A stretch of DNA of 9,079 bases from an uncultured Chloroflexota bacterium. GTDB lineage: Bacteria; Chloroflexota; Dehalococcoidia; Lucifugimonadales; CAJWER01. Numbering within the stretch: the first letter of the stretch is position 1; the number at the start of each line of letters is the position of its first letter. Below are positions 1 to 4,908 of the stretch, in pieces. The translations under genes were made by a program, and so were the position numbers. The stretch lies in assembly GCA_913030785.1 (NCBI GenBank), contig CAJWER010000111.1:1-9079 (forward strand), given 5' to 3'. The notes beneath the pieces were generated by a model that was not told the DNA's origin, did not search any database, and saw only the letters and a list, made by a program, of their open reading frames with translations.

Positions 1-411
1 CCCAGACACCAGCCCGTAGTCGGCAAAACGACGGTCGGCCGAGCCATAGCTGCCCTTTGTCTGCGGGGTTTCGGCCCTGACAGCCGCGACGCACTCCTCA
101 GCCTCTGCGGCGTCGTGGGCATCGGAAAACAGGATGGCCTGAAAACCGGAGCCGATGGCGCGCTGCGCCACAAACTCTCGGTTCAACCGATCGACCTTGA
201 TCATACCGGCCATGTTGTACAGTTCAAGGGCGCGGCCGAAGTGGTCGAGGTCCGGCAGCGTGTAGGGGCCGTACTCGGCGACGAACTCTATGTAGTCGAT
301 CAGGCCCGTGTGACCGATTATCTCCACCACGTCCGGTGACGTGGTCATGGTGTGGGTTCCTACCGTCGCTTTGTCATCGTTCAGCGCCTGCCTGAGCCGG
401 TTTTCTCTCAT
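1..411 (-). CDS. HpcH/HpaI aldolase-family protein, N-terminal 137 residues (cut by window edge)
   Basis: The reading frame stays open from an ATG at 411 to the window edge, so the C-terminal part of the gene is missing. The protein begins MRENRLRQAL and contains the segment PDVVEIIGHTGLIDYIEFVA (residues 26-45), characteristic of the HpcH/HpaI aldolase/citrate-lyase TIM-barrel superfamily. Those enzymes cleave or form 2-oxo-4-hydroxy acids with a divalent metal. The start is supported by GGAG at 421-418, six bases upstream; a second in-frame ATG at 348 would remove conserved sequence. The gene lies 79 bp downstream of the SelA-like gene on the same strand, so co-transcription is likely. Aligned by eye with E. 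coli HpaI, the catalytic Asp42/His45 pair falls on V44/Y47 and Arg70 on K72, so classic HpaI chemistry is doubtful. The usual metal ligands (Glu149 and Asp175 in HpaI) lie beyond the edge. The family call is confident, the substrate is unknown. Confidence 0.85.
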   Translation of the reverse strand, partial: MRENRLRQALNDDKATVGTHTMTTSPDVVEIIGHTGLIDYIEFVAEYGPYTLPDLDHFGRALELYNMAGMIKVDRLNREFVAQRAIGSGFQAILFSDAHDAAEAEECVAAVRAETPQTKGSYGSADRRFADYGLVSG

Positions 412-490
412 CTCACACTCCAGCCTACTAAGTATTGTTCGACATCACGGCCAAGAGCATACACGCTGCGAGGGAGTCTGGCGACCCCTG

Positions 491-1648
491 TTAGCCAAAC
501 AGCGCGGCAATCCTGTCCCCTACTAGCTTTTCTTCGCCGTCCCTCATGCCGAAGACGTGAATCGATATGTAATCCTCCCCCGCCAACTTACGGGTAAACA
601 CGGGGGGATCGCCCTTCTTGAGTTGGGCGACAACATCCGAGGCGGTCATACCGGTGATGTCTTGATCGAACTCTAGACGCAGTCCAAAGGCCAGGTGGCC
701 TACCACGTTGTCCAGTGGAGTCACGGTGACACCTAGGATTCCCTGCAATCGTTCGATAATGGCGCCGCTCATGCGCTCGGCGTCGGCGAGTCTGTCCTCG
801 TGGTTCATTGTCAGCCAACGCTTGATCGCCACTACAGCTCCGACCATCTCCTGGCGGTCAACCTTCTGGGGGCGTCCTATGCCTCGTACCTGCCGGCCCT
901 CATAGGCCGCGAATGACTGTAACGCAAGTGTGGATATCATCTTCTTGGTGCCTAGGGCGTACCCGGTGGAGTGGGGGGCACCGATGTATTTGGCCGCAAC
1001 ACACTGGAAGTCGGCCCCCATCCTGACGTACTTGCCAATATTGTCCAGCGGGTAGATCTGGCCCGCGGCGTCGACAAGGACAGGTACTCCATGGCTCTTG
1101 GCGACCTCGATGGTGGCCTCCAGGGACAGGGCATCGGGATCTGGGCTTTGCTCCACCGCGAAGTAGTGGACCGCGGCCGTTTTGGGGCCGATTGCTGCAT
1201 CTAGCTGATCGGTGGTCGTTCGCTCCGGGTCGCCGAACTCCACGAGTCTGGCGCCGGCCAGTTCCAGACACCGGTCGTACCAGTATCGTTGCCTGGTCTG
1301 GATCAGTATCTCGTTCTTCATTCCCGTCGTATCGGGGAGCTGCTGGATCCGTTGGTCGTCGGTACCAGCCATTACCGCGGCGGATGCCAGGGTCAAGGCT
1401 GAACCTGCGCCAGCCGTGATGTAGGCCGCCGGTACGCCCGTCATGGCAGCTATTGCCGCACCCGCCTTGTCCTGAAGCTCCATTAGGGGGATATATGCGT
1501 CGTTGGCGCGTTCCATCGCCTCCCGAACCTCGGCGGGCGGGCTCGATCCACCCAACATGGTGACACTGCCGATCGCGTTGACGATTGGCCGGGCCCCCAA
1601 CTCCTTGTATATGTCTCCCCATCCGACATCTGTTGCACTGATGGTCAA
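491..1648 (-). CDS. SelA-like PLP-dependent enzyme (aminotransferase fold I)
   Basis: A 385-aa protein of the SelA-like PLP family, which includes L-seryl-tRNA(Sec) selenium transferase and D-glucosaminate-6-phosphate ammonia lyase (DgaE). Visible motifs are GARPIVNAIGSVTMLGG (18-34), the glycine-rich AYITAGAGSALTLA (75-88) that would hold the cofactor phosphate, VLVDAAGQ (190-197) with Asp193 for the pyridine nitrogen, and VAAKYIGAPHSTGYALG (217-233) with Lys220 as the expected Schiff-base lysine. At 385 aa it is shorter than bacterial SelA (about 460) and lacks its N-terminal tRNA-binding domain, so a small-molecule lyase or related reaction is far likelier than selenocysteine synthesis. 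The start is a TTG at 1648, with GGGAGG at 1656-1651 only two bases upstream; no in-frame ATG or GTG lies near, so the exact start is uncertain. It leads a probable two-gene operon with the HpcH/HpaI-type gene. The substrate is unknown. Confidence 0.9.
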   Translation of the reverse strand: MTISATDVGWGDIYKELGARPIVNAIGSVTMLGGSSPPAEVREAMERANDAYIPLMELQDKAGAAIAAMTGVPAAYITAGAGSALTLASAAVMAGTDDQRIQQLPDTTGMKNEILIQTRQRYWYDRCLELAGARLVEFGDPERTTTDQLDAAIGPKTAAVHYFAVEQSPDPDALSLEATIEVAKSHGVPVLVDAAGQIYPLDNIGKYVRMGADFQCVAAKYIGAPHSTGYALGTKKMISTLALQSFAAYEGRQVRGIGRPQKVDRQEMVGAVVAIKRWLTMNHEDRLADAERMSGAIIERLQGILGVTVTPLDNVVGHLAFGLRLEFDQDITGMTASDVVAQLKKGDPPVFTRKLAGEDYISIHVFGMRDGEEKLVGDRIAALFG

Positions 1649-2010
1649 GTCCTCCCAGGTATGAGTTTTAAGTGGGCCAGCAACGGCCTGAGGCGAGGCC
1701 AGCGCACGATAAGGATAGACAAATATGTGCAGAGATACGAAGAATGAACTCCAGATTGTCGGTTTGTACCCACGAACTCGTCGTTCCCCTGCTTTAGTAT
1801 CTGGAAAAGAGGCCAGTCCTAATCTTCGTCACGCAAACTGAAATTTGAGTGACCGTGGGGCTAGAAATATGCAACCCGCATGTGGGCTGAAAGCGATAGT
1901 ACATTGCAGTCCACCCCGAGCGGCTATCTTACTACGACACCGACCGTTTCGTGCCCGTGGGCAAAGCAGACCATGGCCCAGACGCAGAGTTCAGGTCCAG
2001 GAAGGCACAT
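1649..2010. other. Gene-poor divergent intergenic region
   Basis: This stretch of 362 bp separates the minus-strand SelA-like gene from a weak plus-strand ORF. It must contain the promoter of the SelA-like operon, but I see no clear -35/-10 pair for it. Short open frames overlap the interval but have no ribosome binding site and look non-coding. The only structure noted is an inverted repeat, CCAGAT (1751-1756) and ATCTGG (1799-1804), with 42 bp between the arms, which may be chance. No tRNA or recognisable riboswitch was seen. Confidence 0.6.
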
Positions 2011-2253
2011 ATGTCGGAAAGATCATCACATCCGCAGATCATGACGAGGGAAAAACTGCTGGCCTCATTGAAGAACCAGGGGATCACCACTCCGGAAGAT
2101 CTTGTTGCCAGCGTCTTACCCGAGGTTGGAGGCTGGCAATTGATGGCTCATTTGCCAGCCTACAACTACATCGGTCGTCCGAATGCACGTAAGCAAAATA
2201 CAGAAATACGGGTGGCAAACCGACTTTTGGAGTTGCCTGCAACTCTGTATTGA
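2011..2253 (+). CDS. Small hypothetical protein, 80 aa
   Basis: An ATG at 2011 is preceded by a good ribosome binding site, AGGAAGG at 1999-2005, five bases upstream. The 80-aa product begins MSERSSHPQIMTREKLLASL and continues with a predicted charged helix around residues 11-40 (TREKLLASLKNQGITTPEDL), then a less regular tail ending ATLY. No signal peptide, membrane segment, cysteine or catalytic motif is visible, and I do not recognise the family. The frame could extend upstream to 1951, but that extension has no ribosome binding site. Third-position base use is near neutral, unlike the GC-rich neighbours, so it could be a recently acquired gene, the 5' remnant of a longer gene, or a chance ORF. 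A perfect hairpin lies inside its last codons. Confidence 0.4.
   Translation: MSERSSHPQIMTREKLLASLKNQGITTPEDLVASVLPEVGGWQLMAHLPAYNYIGRPNARKQNTEIRVANRLLELPATLY
2230..2245. repeat. Perfect 6-bp stem hairpin at the end of the 80-aa ORF
   Basis: GAGTTG (2230-2235), loop CCTG, CAACTC (2240-2245). The pairing can be drawn as 7 bp with a two-base loop. It lies inside the last codons of the small ORF, is followed by a short TGTATTG, and is not followed by a U-tract, so it is at best a weak terminator. Confidence 0.5.
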
Positions 2254-2256
2254 ACA

Positions 2257-2292
2257 GGCCGGAAGTGCTTCTTGATTTACACCGCTTCCGCC
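2257..2292 (+). terminator. Candidate stem-loop after the 80-aa ORF
   Basis: The left arm GGCCGGAAG (2257-2265) pairs with CTTCCGCC (2285-2292) through eight base pairs with one bulged C and a loop of about 19 bases. It starts four bases after the stop codon of the small ORF. There is no U-run after the right arm, so intrinsic termination is uncertain; it may instead stabilise the 3' end. Confidence 0.3.
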
Positions 2293-2316
2293 TGACAATA
2301 CGCTCCACTCACATAT

Positions 2317-2355
2317 GAAATTTTGGTGTCAGAGGGTGTCACTTTGGCAAATTTC
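2317..2355. promoter_or_regulatory. Candidate operator: inverted repeat enclosing two direct repeats
   Basis: GAAATTT (2317-2323) and AAATTTC (2349-2355) form a perfect 7-bp inverted repeat. Between them lie two copies of GGTGTCA at 2325-2331 and 2335-2341, offset by exactly 10 bp, about one helical turn. Same-face spacing of direct repeats is typical of transcription-factor sites. It lies about 245 bp upstream of the membrane-protein start, so the target gene is not certain, and chance cannot be excluded. Confidence 0.3.
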
Positions 2356-2537
2356 GTACGCTGGGACTCTCGGGCAGCGTGATCGGAAGACGTGGATAGG
2401 TGTGGCTGTTGCAAGCATTCGGTATGCTGGGCGAATGACGACTCTGGCAGGTTGTGCAGACACACGTTAGGATAAGCCGCATTGAGTCGTCTCTGTGATG
2501 CCTTGACCAAATTTCCACTCTCGGAGACAAGACCACC

Positions 2538-2603
2538 ATGACCGAGCGCTACACCCGCGGACGCGCATTAGCGGAGTTTGCGAGGAGGATTGAGCTAAGG
2601 TGA
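2538..2603 (+). CDS. Possible 21-codon leader ORF overlapping the membrane-protein start
   Basis: An ATG at 2538 opens a 21-codon frame (MTERYTRGRALAEF then a basic end) whose TGA at 2601-2603 overlaps the GTG start of the next gene (2600-2602) in a GTGA arrangement. This layout is typical of translational coupling. The peptide is strongly basic and has no recognised family. A GGAG at 2523-2526 lies 11 bases upstream, a weak ribosome binding site. It could be a true small gene or regulatory leader, or a chance ORF created by the GAGGAGG-rich region that serves the downstream gene. Confidence 0.3.
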   Translation: MTERYTRGRALAEFARRIELR

Positions 2604-3055
2604 TTGGATTCCCTGACAAACGCCGAAAGCGATGGCGGGAGCGTGGACTTCTGTTCCGCATCCTTGCATATACGACGATCGTGGCGTGGGGACTCATCAT
2701 CGCGGTAGCCGTGCTGGCGATGTGTGTGCCGCTCGGAGACGAGGCCTTGGAGAATGAGAGCACGCTCAGGCCAGAGGTCCCTACCCCACCCCCTGGAGAT
2801 TATCGCGGTGGGGCTGCGGCATGTGCCCTCCTGTATGAGGTTCGCGAAGCTATCCTAGATGGTAAGTTGGACGACAATAAGCTCAGGAGTCGCCTCGACG
2901 AAATTCGGCTCTCAGCGACGAATTCCGAACCTGCACTCCTGGAAGCCTCCAAACAGACCGTCGCCGCGGTCGACTTGGACCGAGTGGAGGCATTCCTGGA
3001 CGCAATCGACGTCATGGTTCATACCTGTAATGCGTACGGGTATAACCCTCCGTAG
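2600..3055 (+). CDS. Single-pass membrane-anchored hypothetical protein with helical extracytoplasmic domain
   Basis: A 151-aa protein that starts with GTG at 2600, with GGAGGA at 2584-2589 ten bases upstream. The N-terminus is strongly basic (KRRKRWRER, residues 7-15) and is followed by one hydrophobic segment at about 19-44, predicting an N-in, C-out topology. After a Pro-rich linker (RPEVPTPPP, 57-65) comes a charged all-helical domain at about 70-147, with cysteines at C75 and C143 near its two ends. The pattern of helices beginning ACALLYEVREAI and ending MVHTCNAYGY resembles helical-bundle ectodomains of small hypothetical membrane proteins and lipoproteins in Chloroflexota and Actinomycetota; the two cysteines could form a disulfide. 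The LAMC at 39-42 is not a good lipobox because Met precedes the Cys. Function is unknown. It converges with the nitroreductase, with three bases between stop codons. Confidence 0.7.
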   Translation: MIGFPDKRRKRWRERGLLFRILAYTTIVAWGLIIAVAVLAMCVPLGDEALENESTLRPEVPTPPPGDYRGGAAACALLYEVREAILDGKLDDNKLRSRLDEIRLSATNSEPALLEASKQTVAAVDLDRVEAFLDAIDVMVHTCNAYGYNPP

Positions 3056-3058
3056 GGC

Positions 3059-3580
3059 CTAACCCGCCTCATACGCAGTTCCAAAGCGCCCTCTGTGGGC
3101 GATCTGGGATAGGGGCTTGCGTGGTGTTCCTACGCTGCGTGTTTCGTCCAGCCGGTACCCCATAGGCAGCAAGGCCACCAGTCCCATGCTCAACGGAATT
3201 CCCAGAATATCCTTGACGGTGCGGTTCTGGTCCTCCATCCGAACGCCCACGAAGCAGGTACCCAAACCCTCTTCCCACGCTACCAACTCCATCTGTTGCA
3301 GGGCCCTGCCCGCGTCCAGTTCAGGCCTGTCGGCGCCATCCATCACAACAGCGATAAGAAGAGGCGCTTTGGCAATGAAGCGACCGCTTGTGGCCACGGT
3401 ACCCAGGGTCGTCAGGGCGTCCGGATCTGTGACGACGACGAAGTGCCAGGACTGTTGGTTCCGTGAGCTAGGCGCCCACCGGGCGGCATTCAGGATCCTG
3501 CGGACCACTTGCTCCGGCACGGTGTCAGTCTTGTACTTCCTGATCGTTCGGCGGGTTCTGACGCACTCATACACTTCCAT
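3059..3580 (-). CDS. Nitroreductase-family FMN oxidoreductase
   Basis: A 173-aa protein of the nitroreductase fold, a family of FMN-dependent, usually homodimeric, cytoplasmic NAD(P)H oxidoreductases acting on nitro compounds, quinones, flavins or enones. Family signatures are the N-terminal RTRRTIRKY (8-16), whose arginines contact the FMN phosphate, NAARWAPSSRNQQSWHFVVV (31-50), DAGRALQQMELVAWEEGLGTC (89-109), and the C-terminal RKPLSQIAHRGRFG (154-167). The length is usual for the compact members. I chose ATG 3580, which has GGGGGA at 3592-3587 six bases upstream and begins directly at the conserved MEVYECVRTRR; a TTG at 3610 would add ten residues that are not family-like. It diverges from the DapA-like gene, and a TATGAT-containing promoter lies just upstream. 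The substrate cannot be inferred. Confidence 0.92.
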   Translation of the reverse strand: MEVYECVRTRRTIRKYKTDTVPEQVVRRILNAARWAPSSRNQQSWHFVVVTDPDALTTLGTVATSGRFIAKAPLLIAVVMDGADRPELDAGRALQQMELVAWEEGLGTCFVGVRMEDQNRTVKDILGIPLSMGLVALLPMGYRLDETRSVGTPRKPLSQIAHRGRFGTAYEAG

Positions 3581-3610
3581 GTGGTTTCCCCCAATTAGCG
3601 TTCTCGCCAA

Positions 3611-3640
3611 ATCATAGACCTGTAGCGGCCGCCGGGTCCA
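3611..3640 (-). promoter_or_regulatory. Sigma-70-like promoter of the nitroreductase gene
   Basis: Read on the minus strand: -35 TGGACC (3640-3635, four of six consensus bases), an 18-bp spacer, and -10 TATGAT (3616-3611, five of six). Transcription would start near 3604, about 24 bases before the ATG. The spacer contains the 8-bp palindrome GCGGCCGC (3625-3632). Confidence 0.5.
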
Positions 3641-3652
3641 TCCCGCGCCAGG

Positions 3653-3681
3653 TTGACACGGTCCTGTGCCTCAAATAGAGT
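3653..3681 (+). promoter_or_regulatory. Sigma-70-like promoter of the DapA-like gene
   Basis: A perfect -35 TTGACA (3653-3658), a 17-bp spacer, and -10 TAGAGT (3676-3681, four of six, with the key first T, second A and last T). The start site would be near 3688, giving a leader of about 26 bases before the ATG at 3714. This is the best promoter in the window and lies 12 bp from the -35 of the divergent nitroreductase promoter, so one regulator bound between them could control both. Confidence 0.6.
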
Positions 3682-3713
3682 AACCTCGGAAACGGATACC
3701 GGAGAATGGCTAC

Positions 3714-4643
3714 ATGAAACGCGAGGCCCTCAGGAAACTTATTGTCGGCGCGGTCGCTACGGTTCCCACCCCTTTCGACGATGACTTCAACGTGGACAAC
3801 GGGCGCATTGCCGAGGCCACGGGGCGCTGGATAGACCAAGGGCTCGTGACAGGCAAGGCCGTCATCAAGGTGGCCGCGTCTATGGGAGAGGGTCCTCAAC
3901 TGGATGATGACGAGTGGCCAGGGCTGTTGAGCGCGGTGGTCGGGGCGGCCCGTGGCAGGGTCCCGATTGTCGGCTCAATCTACAGTAAAGATACGGTAAG
4001 GTCTATCAGGCACGCAAAGCAGGCCCTAGACCTCGGGGCCGTCGCCATCCAGGTCAATCCGCCCCTTAACAGCGATCCCACGCAGGACGACATCCTGCGG
4101 TACTACGGCGCGCTGTCAGACGCCGTCGACATCGGCATCATCGTCTACAACAACCCCTGGGCTCCCAACGGGCGCATCTTCATCGAGACGCTCCGAAAAA
4201 TAGTCGAGTTCGAGAACATCGTGGCGATCAAGTGGGAGCCCGGCAACGACGCCGATTTCGAGGAGGTTTTCGAGCTGGCCTCGACCGTCAACATCATCGA
4301 CAATACCATCGACCTGGCGCGAGGACGAAGGCTCGGCTCCATCGGGTTCACCAGTATAGGTTCGGGGGCGTACCCGCCGCCCTATGTTCGCATCTGGGAC
4401 ATGCTGGAGGCCGGCCGCCTCGACGAAGCCCAGGCCGCATGGGACATGGTGGACAAGCCGTTGCGCCGTTTCTACGACAAGGTCACGAGCAAGTCCGGGG
4501 GACAGGGTCGCGTCACCAAGGGCATGTCCGAGATCATGGGTTATCCGATGGGTTCTTGCCGGCCACCGTCACTGCCCCTGAGCCCGGAGGAGATGGCAGA
4601 GCTTCGGGGAATGATGGAAGGCTGGGGCTGGCTGGACGACTAG
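3714..4643 (+). CDS. DapA/NanA-family class I aldolase (dihydrodipicolinate synthase-like), substrate unknown
   Basis: A 309-aa TIM-barrel protein of the DHDPS / N-acetylneuraminate lyase family, whose members form a Schiff base with pyruvate or a 2-oxo acid for aldol cleavage, condensation or dehydration. Visible motifs: GAVATVPTPFDDDFNVD (12-28), the SMGEG loop (56-60) in place of the usual TTGE, IVYNNPW (143-149) with catalytic Tyr145, and IVAIKWEPGN (169-178) with Schiff-base Lys173. Length is normal for the family. GGAG at 3701-3704 lies nine bases before the ATG. Two features argue against biosynthetic DHDPS: Met57 occupies the position of the second Thr of the pyruvate-binding pair, and the Arg that follows YNxP in true DapA is absent (YNNPWAPNG). 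A catabolic hydratase or aldolase for an acidic sugar or hydroxy-oxo acid is more likely. It has its own promoter and is followed by the deacylase gene on the same strand. Confidence 0.88.
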   Translation: MKREALRKLIVGAVATVPTPFDDDFNVDNGRIAEATGRWIDQGLVTGKAVIKVAASMGEGPQLDDDEWPGLLSAVVGAARGRVPIVGSIYSKDTVRSIRHAKQALDLGAVAIQVNPPLNSDPTQDDILRYYGALSDAVDIGIIVYNNPWAPNGRIFIETLRKIVEFENIVAIKWEPGNDADFEEVFELASTVNIIDNTIDLARGRRLGSIGFTSIGSGAYPPPYVRIWDMLEAGRLDEAQAAWDMVDKPLRRFYDKVTSKSGGQGRVTKGMSEIMGYPMGSCRPPSLPLSPEEMAELRGMMEGWGWLDD

Positions 4644-4730
4644 GGGCCAGAGCAAGGCGGGTCAGAGGTCTGGGGTTTTGGGCCGGGCCTGCCTCGCGTT
4701 GAGAGCGACCCCCTCGGATGTGTTGGCGGC

Positions 4731-4746
4731 CCTGCCTTGTTGCAGG
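4731..4746. repeat. Small hairpin between the DapA-like and deacylase genes
   Basis: CCTGC (4731-4735) and GCAGG (4742-4746) form a 5-bp stem with a six-base loop, 87 bases after the aldolase stop codon. No U-tract follows, so it is not a convincing terminator; no better one was seen in this spacer. Confidence 0.3.
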
Positions 4747-4820
4747 CTGATTTCACTTGGTACTTCTGCGTTTTTCCCACATTTCACCCTCGATAGACGA
4801 TAATAGATGATGGCACTCCA

Positions 4821-4847
4821 TTGTCTCGAATTTTGTTGGAATATGGT
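4821..4847 (+). promoter_or_regulatory. Weak candidate promoter for the deacylase gene
   Basis: TTGTCT (4821-4826) and TATGGT (4842-4847) match -35 and -10 hexamers moderately, but the spacer of 15 bp is short. The surrounding 4745-4860 is clearly AT-richer than the flanking genes, as expected for a promoter region. If used, transcription would begin near 4854, just before the hairpin at 4866-4887. Confidence 0.3.
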
Positions 4848-4865
4848 GTGCAAAAGAGTTGATGG

Positions 4866-4887
4866 CGATCGCCTACCCAGGCGATCG
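4866..4887 (+). promoter_or_regulatory. Perfect 8-bp hairpin just upstream of the deacylase ribosome binding site
   Basis: CGATCGCC (4866-4873), loop TACCCA, GGCGATCG (4880-4887). The left side also belongs to a perfect 10-bp palindrome, GGCGATCGCC (4864-4873), so the octamer GGCGATCG occurs twice as a direct repeat 16 bp apart. It ends 11 bases before GGAGG at 4899-4903. It could be a DNA operator for a dimeric regulator, or an RNA hairpin in the leader; no U-tract follows, so termination is unlikely. Confidence 0.45.
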
Positions 4888-4908
4888 GCGTAGCTTACGG
4901 AGGATTCT

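Larger units (their letters stand above)
2254..2537. other. Non-coding region upstream of the membrane-protein gene
   Basis: I see no supported protein-coding gene here. Minus-strand open frames between 2277 and 2539 lack ribosome binding sites and have low-complexity, Ser/Arg-rich translations. The region holds the stem-loop after the small ORF, an inverted repeat with internal direct repeats at 2317-2355, and a weak hairpin AGCAT/ATGCT near 2415-2429. A promoter for the downstream gene is expected here, but no strong -35/-10 pair was found. Confidence 0.5.

Noticed and set aside
900..1622. 240-codon minus-strand frame inside the SelA-like gene
   Set aside because: It is a second frame of the same strand with an Arg/Gly-rich, motif-free translation; the SelA-like frame explains the region.
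491..1648. Annotation as true selenocysteine synthase (SelA)
   Set aside because: The protein is about 80 residues shorter than bacterial SelA, lacks the N-terminal tRNA-binding domain, and no selB, selD or tRNA-Sec lies nearby.
1751..1804. Inverted repeat CCAGAT/ATCTGG
   Set aside because: Six-base arms 42 bp apart are expected by chance in an intergenic region of this length.
1845..2192. 115-codon plus-strand frame overlapping the 80-aa ORF
   Set aside because: No ribosome binding site and a disordered Arg/Pro-rich translation; the overlapping frame from ATG 2011 has a better initiation signal.
2277..2539. Two overlapping minus-strand frames in the intergenic region
   Set aside because: No ribosome binding sites, no recognisable sequence, and mutual overlap in different frames; they look like chance.
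3714..4643. Annotation as lysine-biosynthetic dihydrodipicolinate synthase, suggested by homoserine dehydrogenase nearby
   Set aside because: The Arg after YNxP and the second Thr of the pyruvate-binding pair are missing, and hom is over 3 kb away on the opposite strand.
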